A model generated the notes under the pieces. It searched no databases. It was not told the origin of the DNA and worked only from the letters and a program-made list of their open reading frames with translations. From contig BJOX01000040.1 of the NCBI GenBank assembly GCA_009731375.1, positions 1,258,307 to 1,278,875 on the forward strand: a DNA stretch of 20,569 nt, read 5' to 3'. Position numbers and translations under genes: made by a program. Position 1 is the first letter of the stretch. The number at the start of each line of letters is the position of its first letter. The stretch is from Paulinella micropora (taxonomy: Eukaryota; Cercozoa; Imbricatea; Euglyphida). This document shows positions 1-9,451 of the stretch, piece after piece.

Positions 1-24
1 GGGGGGGGGGGGGGGGGGGGGGGG
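1..24. repeat. poly-G homopolymer at window edge
   Basis: An uninterrupted run of 24 G opens the window. Similar C or G runs border several N gaps further on, so this one may also mark a break in the assembly just outside the window. Confidence 0.9.
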
Positions 25-255
25 TGAGACAGAGAGAAACAGAGATGCAGAGAGAGATGTATATTCGTACTGGTATGTCTGACGTATTCTGTGCTATGTA
101 GGTATGCATGTACTTATGTGCTGGTTGTGCAGATGACCTGTCCGTCACTTCTGTCAAGTTCTACAAGACGGCCAAGAAACAAAATCAGTGTTGCCAGGCC
201 TATTAGTGTGTCAAAATCAAACTGTTGAGCAGAACTTTCAACGTAACTATACATA

Positions 256-363
256 GACATAATACATAATACATATAATACGAAATATATAATACATCAT
301 ACAGAATACAGAAGAATACATAATACATAATACAGAATACAGAATACAGAATATAGAATACAT
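256..363. repeat. AATACA-type imperfect microsatellite
   Basis: Repeats of AATACAT and AATACAG (period about 7) with frequent substitutions. The segment before it (25-255) is unique and shows no gene or RNA signal that I can recognise. Confidence 0.7.
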
Positions 364-537
364 ATACATATACACATACACCTACACCTACACATACACA
401 TACACATACACATACACGTATACATTTACATTTACATTTACATTTACATTTACATTCACGTTTACGTTTACGTTTACATTGACATTTACATTTACATTTA
501 CATTTACATTTATATATACATACACATATACATATGC

Positions 538-579
<42 letters not shown>

Positions 580-593
580 GTACATATACATAT

Positions 594-661
<68 letters not shown>

Positions 662-849
662 GCATACACATATACATATACATACACACATACATATACA
701 TTTACATTACATAAACATTTACATTTACATTTACATTTACATTTACATATACATATACATATACATACATATACATATACATATACATATACGTATAAAT
801 TACATATACGTATGCATATGCATATGTATATATACAGATACATATACAG

Positions 850-906
<57 letters not shown>

Positions 907-971
907 ATATACATATACATATACATATACATATAAATATACATATACATATACACATATACTTTTACTTT
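361..971. repeat. hexanucleotide array (TACATA, TTTACA, TACACA)
   Basis: About 600 bp with a six-base period built from related hexamers arranged in blocks: CACATA, then TTTACA, then long CATATA runs, TTTACA again, and CATATA again. Because six is a multiple of three, every frame reads as a two-residue peptide repeat (for example Tyr-Val or Tyr-Thr). The open frames on both strands here come from this periodicity and are not genes. Confidence 0.9.
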
Positions 972-1434
972 TACTGGTACTTATACCTACAAATGTACAT
1001 GTACGTAAGCTTATACATAATAGTTCATATGCAGATACAGATACTAGAAGCATCTTCGCCAAATATCTCCTGAAATCATAAGCATATGATATCATCATCG
1101 AAAAGCCATCATCTTGTTCCTTTTCCTCCCTTCTAGCATCGGAAAATCGCAGTCGCGTGCCCGTGACATCCGATACAAGCATGATCACAAGTCTCAACCT
1201 CCGACCTAAGTTGTAATAAATTATTCTTACTGTACACTTGGACTTACTTTTGATGTCGCCTTTGAAAGACAGAAAAGATAACTTCAGGAATGGTAGAAAT
1301 CGTAGCACACTCATAAAGTTGTCAATCATCCGATTCCACTTTAAAATTTACATCCTGAGTCATTGGCAGAAGACAATGTACAATTTATTAATAATGTATT
1401 TAGTCATACCTGCCCATCGTCCCATATGACAGTG
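972..1434. other. unassigned AT-rich sequence
   Basis: Non-repetitive sequence. The minus-strand frame that crosses it is a short unique segment joined to the translated hexamer array. I see no recognisable domain, RNA gene or repeat here. Confidence 0.4.
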
Positions 1435-1542
1435 TAGTTAGTTTGCTAATAAAGTTTGTGAAATCGGGGCGCTCTAAGAGTCACAAACTAAAATAGTATA
1501 GTTAGCTTGCTAATAAAGTTTGTGAAATCGGGGCGCTCTAAG
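1435..1542. repeat. 64-bp-period direct duplication with inverted arms
   Basis: A 44-bp block at 1435-1478 is repeated at 1499-1542 with a single difference (TTTGC versus CTTGC near the start). Each copy holds AATAAAG and GGGGCGCTCTAAG. Between the copies, TCACAAACT (1481-1489) is the exact reverse complement of AGTTTGTGA at 1453-1461, so the first copy can form a 9-bp stem. I do not recognise the element. It may be a remnant of a small mobile element or a local tandem duplication. Confidence 0.8.
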
Positions 1543-1778
1543 GATCACTGTAGGCGCAGACTATAAGGAGGAGAAGGCAAATGGGGGGCATCGGCAGGGC
1601 GACACTTGAAGGAGCTTAGCTGATAGGAGCTGTTGGACAGAAGCGTCAGAGGGATCCGTAGGCTCAGAGAACAGTGCTCAGAACTCGAAAATATTGCGAG
1701 ACTTGTGGAGCTGGTCGGATTCGGCTCTCTAACTTTTTTTTCATTGTCATTAGGTTTTTTTTTCAAGTTTTTTTTTAA
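1543..1778. other. unassigned flank of the inverted-repeat element
   Basis: Unique sequence ending in T-rich runs just before the inverted-repeat element. Short frames on both strands overlap each other and show no recognisable domain. Confidence 0.3.
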
Positions 1779-2078
1779 TATATATATATTGCTGTTGACA
1801 TTCAAGACAACAAAAAAAATTGATTTTTCTGTTTTGGTTGGAATTTCAGTTTTGGTTGGAATTTTGATTTTGGGTGAAAATTTGAATTTTTCAAATTAAC
1901 TGCTATATTCGTCCGCAAAATATCGTAAATTTTCGCGAAATGTTACCGTTAAATTTGAAAATTTGAATTTTTGTCACAAAAATGAAAAACTGTCACAAAA
2001 ATGAAAATCTGACACAAAAATGAAAAACTAATTTTTGTTGTTGTCTTGAATGTCAACAGCAATATATATATATATATA
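1779..2078. mobile_element. MITE-like element with about 50-bp terminal inverted repeats
   Basis: The segment 1779-1829 matches the reverse complement of 2022-2072 at 48 of 51 positions without indels. The shared core contains TTGCTGTTGACATTCAAGAC. The outer ends are TA runs, which fits integration at TA dinucleotides, as known for Tc1/mariner-derived MITEs, but a target duplication cannot be proved inside a TA run. The interior of about 190 bp is AT-rich, has no coding capacity, and holds two short tandem repeats: a 16-bp block starting GTTTTGG at 1831 and 1849, and TGTCACAAAAATGAAAAAC-like units at 1972, 1991 and 2010. Length, missing coding capacity and long arms fit a non-autonomous DNA transposon. 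A simple foldback structure is the alternative. Confidence 0.65.
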
Positions 2079-2092
2079 CTACTCAGTGTTAC

Positions 2093-2239
2093 AGTAAGCA
2101 AGGTTTAATGAGAAAGTGACGATAGAAAAAAAGAAGAGCCTCATTCAAAAGACTTGAATACTGGTTCCAAGGAACAAAAGTACAAGCTACTTTTTTTTTA
2201 GTAAGCAAGGTTTAATGAGAAAGAGACGAGAGAAAAATA
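2093..2239. repeat. direct repeat pair, 107-bp offset
   Basis: The sequence AGTAAGCAAGGTTTAATGAG occurs at 2093 and again at 2200. It is followed in both by AAAG, then a slightly diverged A/G-rich stretch up to about 40 bp in total. It lies immediately right of the inverted-repeat element. Only two copies are present, so this is a local duplication of unknown origin. Confidence 0.75.
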
Positions 2240-2386
2240 AAGAACTTCCGAGCCTAATTTTTTTTTTTTTAACCTTCGCTTTGATGAGCACCGCTCCGAG
2301 TCTCGACCACATCTACTGTTTTTTTATACTTCTTGCAGCCGAATCCAGGAATCACAGACGGCGGACTGCCTGCAGCTCTGGTTGTC

Positions 2387-2659
2387 GTTGTAAAAACTTG
2401 AATGAAGGTCCGGGTAAGGAAACTAGCCTGCCGGTTAATCGGAGGCTCCGGGATCCCAGTTGTCTACCACCATCAACTTTTACTGAGACTTCACTGAGAT
2501 TCAAAAGAACCTGGTCCAAAAAGGAAACCAACCTCACCAAATTGGTAATATATGAACCCAAAGGCAATTTGCCACCAGTACCAGAAAATATGGTAATAAC
2601 TATGTAAAAAAATGTAGCGGCCGATATGACTAAATACTATATTGATAAATTGTCCAACG
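2387..2659. repeat. dispersed repeat, copy 1
   Basis: About 270 bp that recurs in direct orientation at 8765-9028 with only scattered substitutions and small indels. The shared part includes GGTCCGGGTA, a long exact block from TTGTCTACCACCATCAAC through ATATATGAAC, and TAGCGGCCGATATGACTAAA. A small hairpin is kept in both copies: CGGAG-G-CTCCG at 2440-2450 here, CCGGAG-GG-CTCCGG in the other. One frame stays open but is broken in the second copy, so coding is unlikely. Sharp loss of similarity at both edges suggests a transposed unit, but no terminal motif identifies the class. TAGCGGCCGATATGA also recurs just outside, at 2677. Confidence 0.75.
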
Positions 2660-3802
2660 CTCCCCATATTTAGGAATAGCGGCCGATATGAGCCAACTTT
2701 AACATAGTAAATGTCATAAATCCAGAGTACGGTTGGCAACAGCCAAACAAGTTAATTAATAAAATATGGTCACAACTTAAACAGCAAAATCCTTAAACAC
2801 ATCGTTAAGCACTAAGCACATCACCTTCATTAATAATATTGCATACATGAGCAATCCACACTATTCGCACGGAAAATGACCAACACACAATATGAAGATA
2901 CATATATGTATATGTCAACGTGAATACTTAATGTATGTTCAACAGTGTCACGAGCACAACCAATTACACTGACGAGATGCTGACAAGCATAACGAACAAA
3001 CTAGAAGTTATATAAATAAACGAAAGCAAGTGAGCTATCCTACGTCTCCAGTGGAGCTCGGCAATATAGCAAAACATAAGCACAACAAACAAACAAGTTC
3101 CTCACATAGGCGTATATCTCCTCCGCCAAATAATAACTTACACATACTCGCCGCAACAACCACGACGATAAAGCGGTTGAATTTATACTCACAAAGCAAA
3201 CACGTATGTAAATATCATCCTTACACATTCATGCCCAAAGCAAACCTGTATGTACATATGATCACCCACAAACAGGTATCTCCCCCTAACTCCTTATCCG
3301 ATATGTAAAGGAAAGAAAATGCACAGAGCAATACAAAATAAAAGTAATCAAGGGGGAAAATGGCCGTTCCACAAATTTGACGCATGACCCGCCCCACTGG
3401 CAGGAGGGCGACCCACCGTCCAGTACATGGAACTCCCCCGGCCCCGCCGCCCGGCTCCACCGTCCGTGATGCAACCTACATGTTCATCCCGAAAATTGAG
3501 CGTCAAATAGCTCGCCACCGCGCCGCCATCTGCCAAGTGTAGCGCCTTCCGTCGTAGCGATGTCAGACCGGACAGCGAAGCTCCACCGTCCTCCCGCGCC
3601 TACCCGGCGCGACACATTGCTAGGTCATAACGACCAACGTTAACTCCTGGCCTACATCGGCCATCACTGTCTACAAACATACGCCTAATGCCTCGGCCCG
3701 CGGCAGAACATCCGGCCGACCAGCAACACCACGTGCACCAAACGCCATGTGCTCATCACACTGCAATTACCCTCCGCTGACAATCGAATAGGAAATATAA
3801 GC

Positions 3803-3804
<2 letters not shown>
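2660..3804. other. unassigned non-repetitive sequence
   Basis: AT-rich up to about 3350, then richer in C and G. Frames of 60-90 codons occur on both strands and overlap; none shows a recognisable motif. No RNA gene was found. Confidence 0.35.
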
Positions 3805-3842
<38 letters not shown>

Positions 3843-4342
3843 ANNNNNNNNNNNNNNNNNNNNNNNNNNNNNNNNNNNNNNNNNNNNNNNNNNNNNNNNN
3901 NNNNNNNNNNNNNCCCCCCCCCCCCCCCCCCCCCCCTGATGGAGGGAGAAGAAAGACGTCCGTCGCGCTCCGACCATCACCAAGCAGAAAAATGGTTCCA
4001 TATGTACATCCTCGTACGAATGGTCTCCCCACCGAAACGACTGCAAAAGACTGCAAATCTCCAACTGCACCATGGCAGAGACACTCAACAACCGTAAGCA
4101 AATTAAGTCCAGAGCAGGGTCCACACCAAGCACCAAGTCCAATAACTTAAAGGACCAACCACCAAAGATCGCCGGGGTCTAACTAGCGGCAATGCCGTAA
4201 CACGCTCCACCCGCGGCTCCACGCTGCCGCACAAGCCTTCCATCCGGGCACACTGATCCAGAACATCCGGCCTACCGGCCAAACCGTAAAAATGAAACGC
4301 TACCCGAAATCCATGGGCTCATGCCCTCCCCCTTTGCTGACA
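3705..4342. repeat. diverged direct duplication (about 550-bp offset)
   Basis: Two stretches share the same ordered islands: CAGAACATCCGGCC (3705 and 4258), then AAACGC, CCATG with GCTCAT, CCCTCC, and finally GCTGACAA (about 3776 and 4335). Spacing between islands differs by small indels. This looks like an old tandem duplication, with the poly-C and gap region lying inside the first unit. Confidence 0.4.
3805..3936. other. assembly gap of 70 N flanked by poly-C
   Basis: 38 C followed by A (3843), then 70 N (3844-3913), then 23 C to 3936. Sequencing or assembly appears to have failed across a long C homopolymer. Proline/glycine frames across it are artefacts. Confidence 0.95.
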
Positions 4343-4468
4343 AACCGGCGGTATGCCGCCGACTCCATACAAACAACGCAGGGACCAAAATATCCACCCC
4401 GCAAAGTGAGGGAGAGTAATGACTGCCACAGGTTCCACATTGCCGGAAGAATAGGCCGCGCCAAAACC

Positions 4469-4520
4469 AAACCGAAGGCACAACCACGCCAACTAAACCG
4501 AAGGCACAATCACGCCAAAG
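4469..4520. repeat. 26-bp tandem duplication
   Basis: Two adjacent 26-bp units starting AAACCGAAGGCACAA at 4469 and 4495. They differ by one internal C/T change and in the last two bases. Confidence 0.85.
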
Positions 4521-5608
4521 CTGCAAAAATGTCCAAGTGCCAAATGTCCGTGGCCTTCATCCCCCCTTCCTGAATGAGGGGGAAAACAACCGCCGCCGAA
4601 AGCGACTCCAACCATTTCACTGCACCAACACGTCGCAAACAAGAACGTCCACCATGCCCCACAACCGGGGCCACCACCGCCTGTTGAAAACGACCCAGAC
4701 GGAAACCACCGCAGACGAACCAAAACAAAGTAGCGGTGTCCGGCGCCGTCCTCCCCCACGCTCGCTGCGGAGCTCCCACGATTCTGTGGCTCACACCACA
4801 ACATGTACAGCAGGTGCAACATGTGCCTCGCCTAACACTGCAAACTGAAGAACGAACTCCATCACCCGACAGACAAAGAACAAGTAGGAGGGGAGGCGGC
4901 CTGATTTGGGGTCTGTCACGAAGACAAACCCACCGTTGAACCTTGCCGTCGTCGCCGCTGCTCCGCGCCTTAGCCACGCAGCCGACAACTCAATCCGCAA
5001 TAACCACTGAAGCAAAGGAAACAGAAGCCTGCAATCCGCCCACCGATGGGCTCACTGCCCACGCGCTAACCAAAAGTAAATTGTCCGCCAATCCCGTATG
5101 GCAAATATGTCCGAAACACGCGCGCCACAAGAATAGCCCCGTCCAGGAGCTGAAAGTCACTATGTGCACAAATGATTGCGCAAGACCAGTCCAAACCACG
5201 CAGACGAGCGTGCACACTAAACAAAGGTCACTCTCGGCCCTAGTCCAACCATCCGGGCCGAAACCAAAGCAATCACTGAAATAAACCAAACCTTCCTGGC
5301 ATAGGCGAACTGCCCCGCCGAACGCAGCTGCCCCCTGAGCGCCATTCCGAATCAAAACGGGCGCTATTGCAGTCCATCCTGCGACTTGCGAAAACCCACC
5401 AGCTCTGTCGCTCCATGCCAAAAACAAAGAAGACTGCCATGCAAAACAAAGCTAACACATGCAGCCACCCGGAAGGCTGCACGCCTCCTCTGAGAAGTAA
5501 GAGAGAGTCTCAGAGAAAGAGAAAAGCTGCCAAAAAGGTCATCCAAACGAAAAGCCGACCTGACAGCCACCCAAGTCCGAATGGGTAAACAAAGTTAGAA
5601 ACGGAAAC

Positions 5609-5853
5609 TAACTGTCCTCACTCTAACTGTCCTCACTGGTGCTCGACACCCCGCCAAAGACGACGAAGCCAAATGTCCGACCGGTGGGCTCCAAACTGAC
5701 CAGCAAACCTTTCCACAGCAAACGAAAGTCTGACATCTCCAAGTCCCACGACTAGAACTGTGCTGTGTCCCTTTCATACGATTCAACATTAAACCGAAAG
5801 AAATGCCCCACTACTGGGCTGTGTCCCCTTTCTACCCAAAAGGTCCAACATTA
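5609..5853. repeat. two short local duplications
   Basis: TAACTGTCCTCACT occurs at 5609-5622 and 5624-5637. Further right, GCTGTGTCCC followed by TTTC and then CAACATTA occurs near 5762-5792 and again near 5818-5852 with small indels. Both are local copies with no further context. Confidence 0.6.
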
Positions 5854-6012
5854 GGTGTCTGTTCTTAACTTACTCCCTATGATACCTATGTGTTGGTACG
5901 GAGAGGGGGCGATAGGGTACCAAACCTACCGCTCCTCCCCCACATGGCAAACAACGAGTGAACTACACCAAGCTCAGTTCCGCTATCATCTAATCGAACC
6001 AGCCAACAAAAG

Positions 6013-6222
6013 ATGGGTAAGGGGAAAGGAAAGGGACGTGAAGAAGGAAAAGAAAACGAGGTCCCCAACGCCTCACCCACCGACAGCAAGTCTCACACCA
6101 AAGCAGAGGAAAAGGGGAAAAAGTCTCAAAATCAACTCCAAAACGAGAAAGCAAAGACAGCCACAACAGAGAAGAATGTGCCATCAACTAATGTGACCAT
6201 CAAGAGTCTCACGAGAGCATAA
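6013..6222 (+). CDS. small Lys/Glu-rich open frame, doubtful
   Basis: A 69-codon frame from ATG to TAA, starting Met-Gly-Lys-Gly-Lys-Gly-Lys-Gly and rich in Lys, Glu, Ser, Thr and Asn throughout. It has no hydrophobic segment and no domain that I recognise. AATAAA lies a few bases after the stop (about 6225-6230), which could serve as a poly(A) signal, but the hexamer is common in AT-rich DNA. A minus-strand frame overlaps it. The simple composition argues against a folded protein. It is listed only because start, stop and AATAAA fall in a sensible order. Confidence 0.12.
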   Translation: MGKGKGKGREEGKENEVPNASPTDSKSHTKAEEKGKKSQNQLQNEKAKTATTEKNVPSTNVTIKSLTRA

Positions 6223-6534
6223 CAGAATAAAAATTAGCTCAACACCCACCATGATGCTAAGTATGGGTCTATGGGTGTCAGTGTCTCAAGGAACACCCCC
6301 CCTCAATCTGATAAGAGATAGATAAAGGATGCACACAGAGTGGGTAGTAAAAGGAACAACTCGCTGACACCACACACAAGCGCTAGCCCACACACATGGC
6401 AATCAAAGACACAACAGCTGCATGAGCACCGCTCAACACATGAAAAATGTCCGTAACATACGGTAATTTGGCTTATGTTTTTTTTCCAGCCATGATGACT
6501 GTTCTGCCTATGTCTATCTCATGATCAACCTGTG

Positions 6535-6537
6535 CTC

Positions 6538-6573
<36 letters not shown>
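6535..6573. repeat. CT dinucleotide microsatellite
   Basis: Almost perfect CT repeat, followed by a short CAT repeat. Confidence 0.95.
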
Positions 6574-6578
<5 letters not shown>

Positions 6579-7191
6579 CATCACAAAATGATATGGTGGG
6601 CTCTGGGCTACCACATGTGCCCCTGGCCTCTTGACTAGAAACGTAATGCCCCTTGGCTCTTTGCACGCAATACACTAACATACCAGGTAACTAAAACGTG
6701 TGTATGGTTGGACCATAAATATAAGGTCTCTTGTGATTGTCCCTCGACTCTTACAATACTATAGAAAACAAAACATCGCCACCTAAAGAGCAAAATAAAC
6801 TAGCACGCAACTAGACAAGAAACCAAAAGGAGAAATATGTATGTTAAACCGTCCCCCAAAGCGTGCAATAAAGGTCAATGGGTGGGTGAGCAAAATGTAC
6901 GTGGAGAAGAGAAGCTGCGGCAAACAACTCCTGCCGGCCCTCACACTACTCTCCAACTGCCCTGTCACAAAACTGACAAAAGAAAACTCAATGTCAACCA
7001 GCACACCACCCCACCACAAGTCTAGGAGCTCAAACTATGCTCCACACCAGTCTGAAAAGTATGCACAAACAAAAGTCAAATATATATCCCAGTGCTAGCT
7101 TACACTGCTGCTGCACTTCGCACCTATCCCCGTAAGGCAACCACCAACCCTGCATACTGAACATAAAGTGTGAGTGAAAGAAGTAGCACTA
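6574..7191. other. unassigned sequence
   Basis: No repeat or RNA signal. Two overlapping plus-strand frames at 6837-7025 and 6841-7098 read the same DNA in different phases without a recognisable motif. Confidence 0.3.
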
Positions 7192-7244
7192 CCCCCCCCC
7201 CCCCCCCCCCCCNNNNNNNNNNCCCCCCCCCCCCCCCCCCCCCC
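7192..7244. other. 10-N gap inside a poly-C run
   Basis: 21 C, 10 N (7213-7222) and 22 C. The fixed short N run suggests a placeholder for an unresolved homopolymer. Confidence 0.95.
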
Positions 7245-7343
7245 TACTAAAGGAAAAGTGTCTGGGTTCTCCATATCTAGCTCAACAGCCTCAGGTGCCT
7301 CCCCATCCCTAAAGAAAAAGTGTCAGGGTTCGCCATATCTAGC
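7241..7343. repeat. 62-bp tandem repeat, second unit interrupted
   Basis: A 33-bp block at 7249-7281 (ending CCATATCTAGC) recurs at 7311-7343 with three differences. In the first unit it is followed directly by TCAACAGCCTCAGGTGCCT. In the second unit that continuation appears only at 7905-7927, after 561 bp of unrelated sequence. The first unit therefore serves as an empty-site reference for the insertion at 7344-7904. Confidence 0.7.
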
Positions 7344-7904
7344 CCGGCCTTGGATCACGTTCCCCTACCTGCCCCCCCCTCCTCTCTCTCCAATCTTCCT
7401 TCATCGGAGTTCCCCAGCATCGTAGCAGGCGCCCCGTCGACGAGCTCTAGTTGTGGTTAAGGTCTGCTTCACGAAGTCCGTGGTTCAGCACTGGAGGGAT
7501 TCTCGCTTCGGCCTGGACGAGAGGATACAGCAATTCCTGTTCGCAACGGATTAGAAGTTTTGCAGAAGGCGCATCCCGGACAGAATTGGCTTATTCCAGC
7601 ATGTTACTAGGTTATGTTCCAGTTATTTACTTCCCTGTAGTTGTTTATGTTTCCTATTTTCTTTCATTCCTTTCTTTGTTCTTTCATATACGCTTTACGA
7701 CGTGCATCTGTGTCATTTGACCGTTTGCGCACAGATCCTAGCGGGCTGCCACGCTCAAGGCCAAATGCTCCCCCAGCCATCAAACCCGTTCCGTCGGTGT
7801 CCCTGTTGTTGGTGGTTGTAGTGAAGGTACCCTGCAACCGCTATGGGAATATTATCTTTCTCATCGTACAATCATTTTAGCAAAATAAATTTTTTTAAAA
7901 AAAA
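7344..7904 (+). mobile_element. A-tailed insertion in the 62-bp repeat, probable retroposon
   Basis: A 561-bp segment splits the second 62-bp unit exactly after CCATATCTAGC. Its right end has AATAAA (7884-7889), a T run and a final A8, so it resembles an integrated cDNA reading left to right. Inside, TAGTTGTGGTTAAGG (7448) resembles a tRNA A box and GGTTCAGCAC (7482) is one base from a B box, so it could be a tRNA-derived SINE; a retroposed mRNA 3' end is the alternative. An 89-codon frame at 7451-7720 has a hydrophobic C-terminal half but no known motif. No target duplication is evident at the junctions under this reading. If the 23-bp match 7282-7304/7905-7927 is itself taken as a target duplication, the insert would be 7305-7904. 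Confidence 0.5.
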
Positions 7905-7927
7905 TCAACAGCCTCAGGTGCCTCCCC

Positions 7928-8764
7928 GTGTCAAAGTCTTCCAAACTCATGCTCTCCTCAGAGCAAACAAACTTGGGGGTAACTAAAGTTAATCCCTCCA
8001 ACACATTACATGTGTGGAACATAATTCCCACACACCCTAGTTCGCGATCTTGTAGGCTTGGCACCCGTTTTCGGGCATTACCCTGGTCGGTGTTACACAA
8101 ACTAAAAGGGGTAGCTAGCCACTACCCAACCATAGACCTTCAGCACCCGAGACGCTGCACTCAGTACAGGCTTCTCCAAAGATCTATGTCCCCTAGTCTA
8201 ACCACGTACCGTGCCGAGTACTGATCCAACCCTAGAAGGTCTTCAACTAATTGCTACAGCACAGAGCAGGCAATTGTCCTGATCGTGTTTTGTCCGGTTC
8301 CTGTTCGTGTCTTGTCCCGTTCCTGTTCTTACAACCAAGTCTCATCTATACCGACATACCAAACCAGTCTGCCACGGTTAAAATATAAAAAGTGAATGCT
8401 CCTGGAGACGCATGGAGGAACCACACTGGTGACAGCAACGACGAAAGGACGAAGACGAGGCAAAAGCAGCTTCAAACGAAGACGCAAAGTCCCGCCAAAA
8501 GCCACACCTTCGGATTTCCAATCCTTCTCCGAGTCTGCAACACAAAGCAGAACACACACTCCGCAGGAAACGGCACCAATCTTGCTGCCGACTTGCCTTC
8601 TGCTGTGCCTCTTTGGCAGAGACACAGACCGATGCGCAGTGGCCCTTCTGGCAGACGCCAGCTCTGACTTTCGAAGCACGTCACACTGCAAACTCCTTTT
8701 CATTTTCCTACCCACTCCTTACGTCAGGCTCCTCGCACTGCATGCACTAACAAGGCTAATAACC
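7928..8764. other. unassigned sequence
   Basis: Mixed-composition DNA. The longest frames (8329-8715 minus, 8396-8866 plus) overlap on opposite strands and lack recognisable domains; the plus frame runs into the dispersed repeat. Near 8287 and 8306 the phrase TGTCC(C/G)GTTCCTGTTC occurs twice. Confidence 0.35.
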
Positions 8765-9028
8765 AGTTGTAAAAATGAAGGTCCGGGTAGGGAAACTAGC
8801 CTGTTAACCGGAGGGCTCCGGGATCCAGTTGTCTACCACCATCAACTTTTACTGAGACTTCACTGAGATTCAAAAGAACCTGGTCCAAAAAGGAAACCAA
8901 CCTCACCAAATTGGTAATATATGAACATAAAGGCAATTTGCCACCAGTACCAGAAAATATGGTAATAAGTATGTAAAAACATGTAGCGGCCGATATGACT
9001 AAATACTATATTAATAAATTATCCAACT
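8765..9028. repeat. dispersed repeat, copy 2
   Basis: Second copy of the repeat at 2387-2659, in the same orientation. The match starts around GTTGTAAAAA and ends near AAATTATCCAACT, after which the sequences diverge completely. A central block of more than 100 bp, from TTGTCTACC to ATATGAAC, is identical. The hairpin CCGGAG-GG-CTCCGG lies at 8808-8821. The frame open in copy 1 is shifted here, so the conserved part is not maintained as protein. Confidence 0.75.
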
Positions 9029-9156
9029 GTTGTTTCCTCTTGAATGTGACAGGTTGGAGTTGCGATCGAAACGAATCGTAACAGATGATTGACCGATAGA
9101 TATGTGAATAAGTATAAAAAGAAAATGAATCAAAAAGATTGCAGATGTAGATCAAT

Positions 9157-9200
9157 GCGCGATTATGTGCGTGCGTATGCGCGATTATGTGCGTGCGTAT
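9157..9200. repeat. 22-bp perfect tandem duplication
   Basis: GCGCGATTATGTGCGTGCGT plus AT occurs twice in direct succession (9157-9178, 9179-9200). The flanks (9029-9330) are otherwise unassigned. Confidence 0.9.
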
Positions 9201-9330
9201 ATGTGTCAGCGCGATGATCAAGGTAGTATCAGCATGCGGAAGCAAGACATACTTACACTAAAAAAACTGTAGGAGCAAGGTCCAGGAAAAAATGTACAGG
9301 CCATGTGTAGGTCAGACAGGTGAACTTGTG

Positions 9331-9333
9331 AAA

Positions 9334-9406
<73 letters not shown>

Positions 9407-9451
9407 GTGCTTCTCTGTCAATGGCTGATGCATTTCTGCACATGCGCCTCC
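9331..9451 (-). mobile_element. tRNA-derived SINE, copy A (3' part only)
   Basis: On the minus strand the body end (9407-9451) runs into an ATT tail (about 9333-9406) that ends in TTTTTC. The 45 bp of body match the complete copy (12629-12673) at 42 positions, including GGAGGCGCATGTGCAG and GCATCAGCCATTGACA. The rest is lost in the gap that starts at 9452. The tail is about 25 ATT units, longer than in the complete copy. Confidence 0.85.

Larger units (their letters stand above)
3937..6534. other. unassigned sequence rich in A and C on the plus strand
   Basis: Long non-microsatellite stretch with few T on the plus strand, so stop codons are scarce and frames of 70-155 codons appear on both strands (for example 4510-4977 and 4990-5427 minus, 4943-5284 plus). 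They overlap each other, are compositionally skewed (Trp/Cys/Phe/Gly-rich on one strand, Pro/Thr/Gln/Lys-rich on the other), and show no family motif. A decayed retroelement is possible but not demonstrable here. Confidence 0.35.

Noticed and set aside
388-1329. 313-codon minus-strand frame
   Set aside because: More than half is the translated hexamer array; the rest has no recognisable domain.
4510-5427. Long minus-strand frames as a spliced gene
   Set aside because: Overlapped by plus-strand frames of similar length, skewed composition from a T-poor strand, no domain and no consistent splice signals that I can defend.
5990-6006. B-box-like GGTTCGATTAG on the minus strand
   Set aside because: The last two consensus C are missing and there is no A box upstream.
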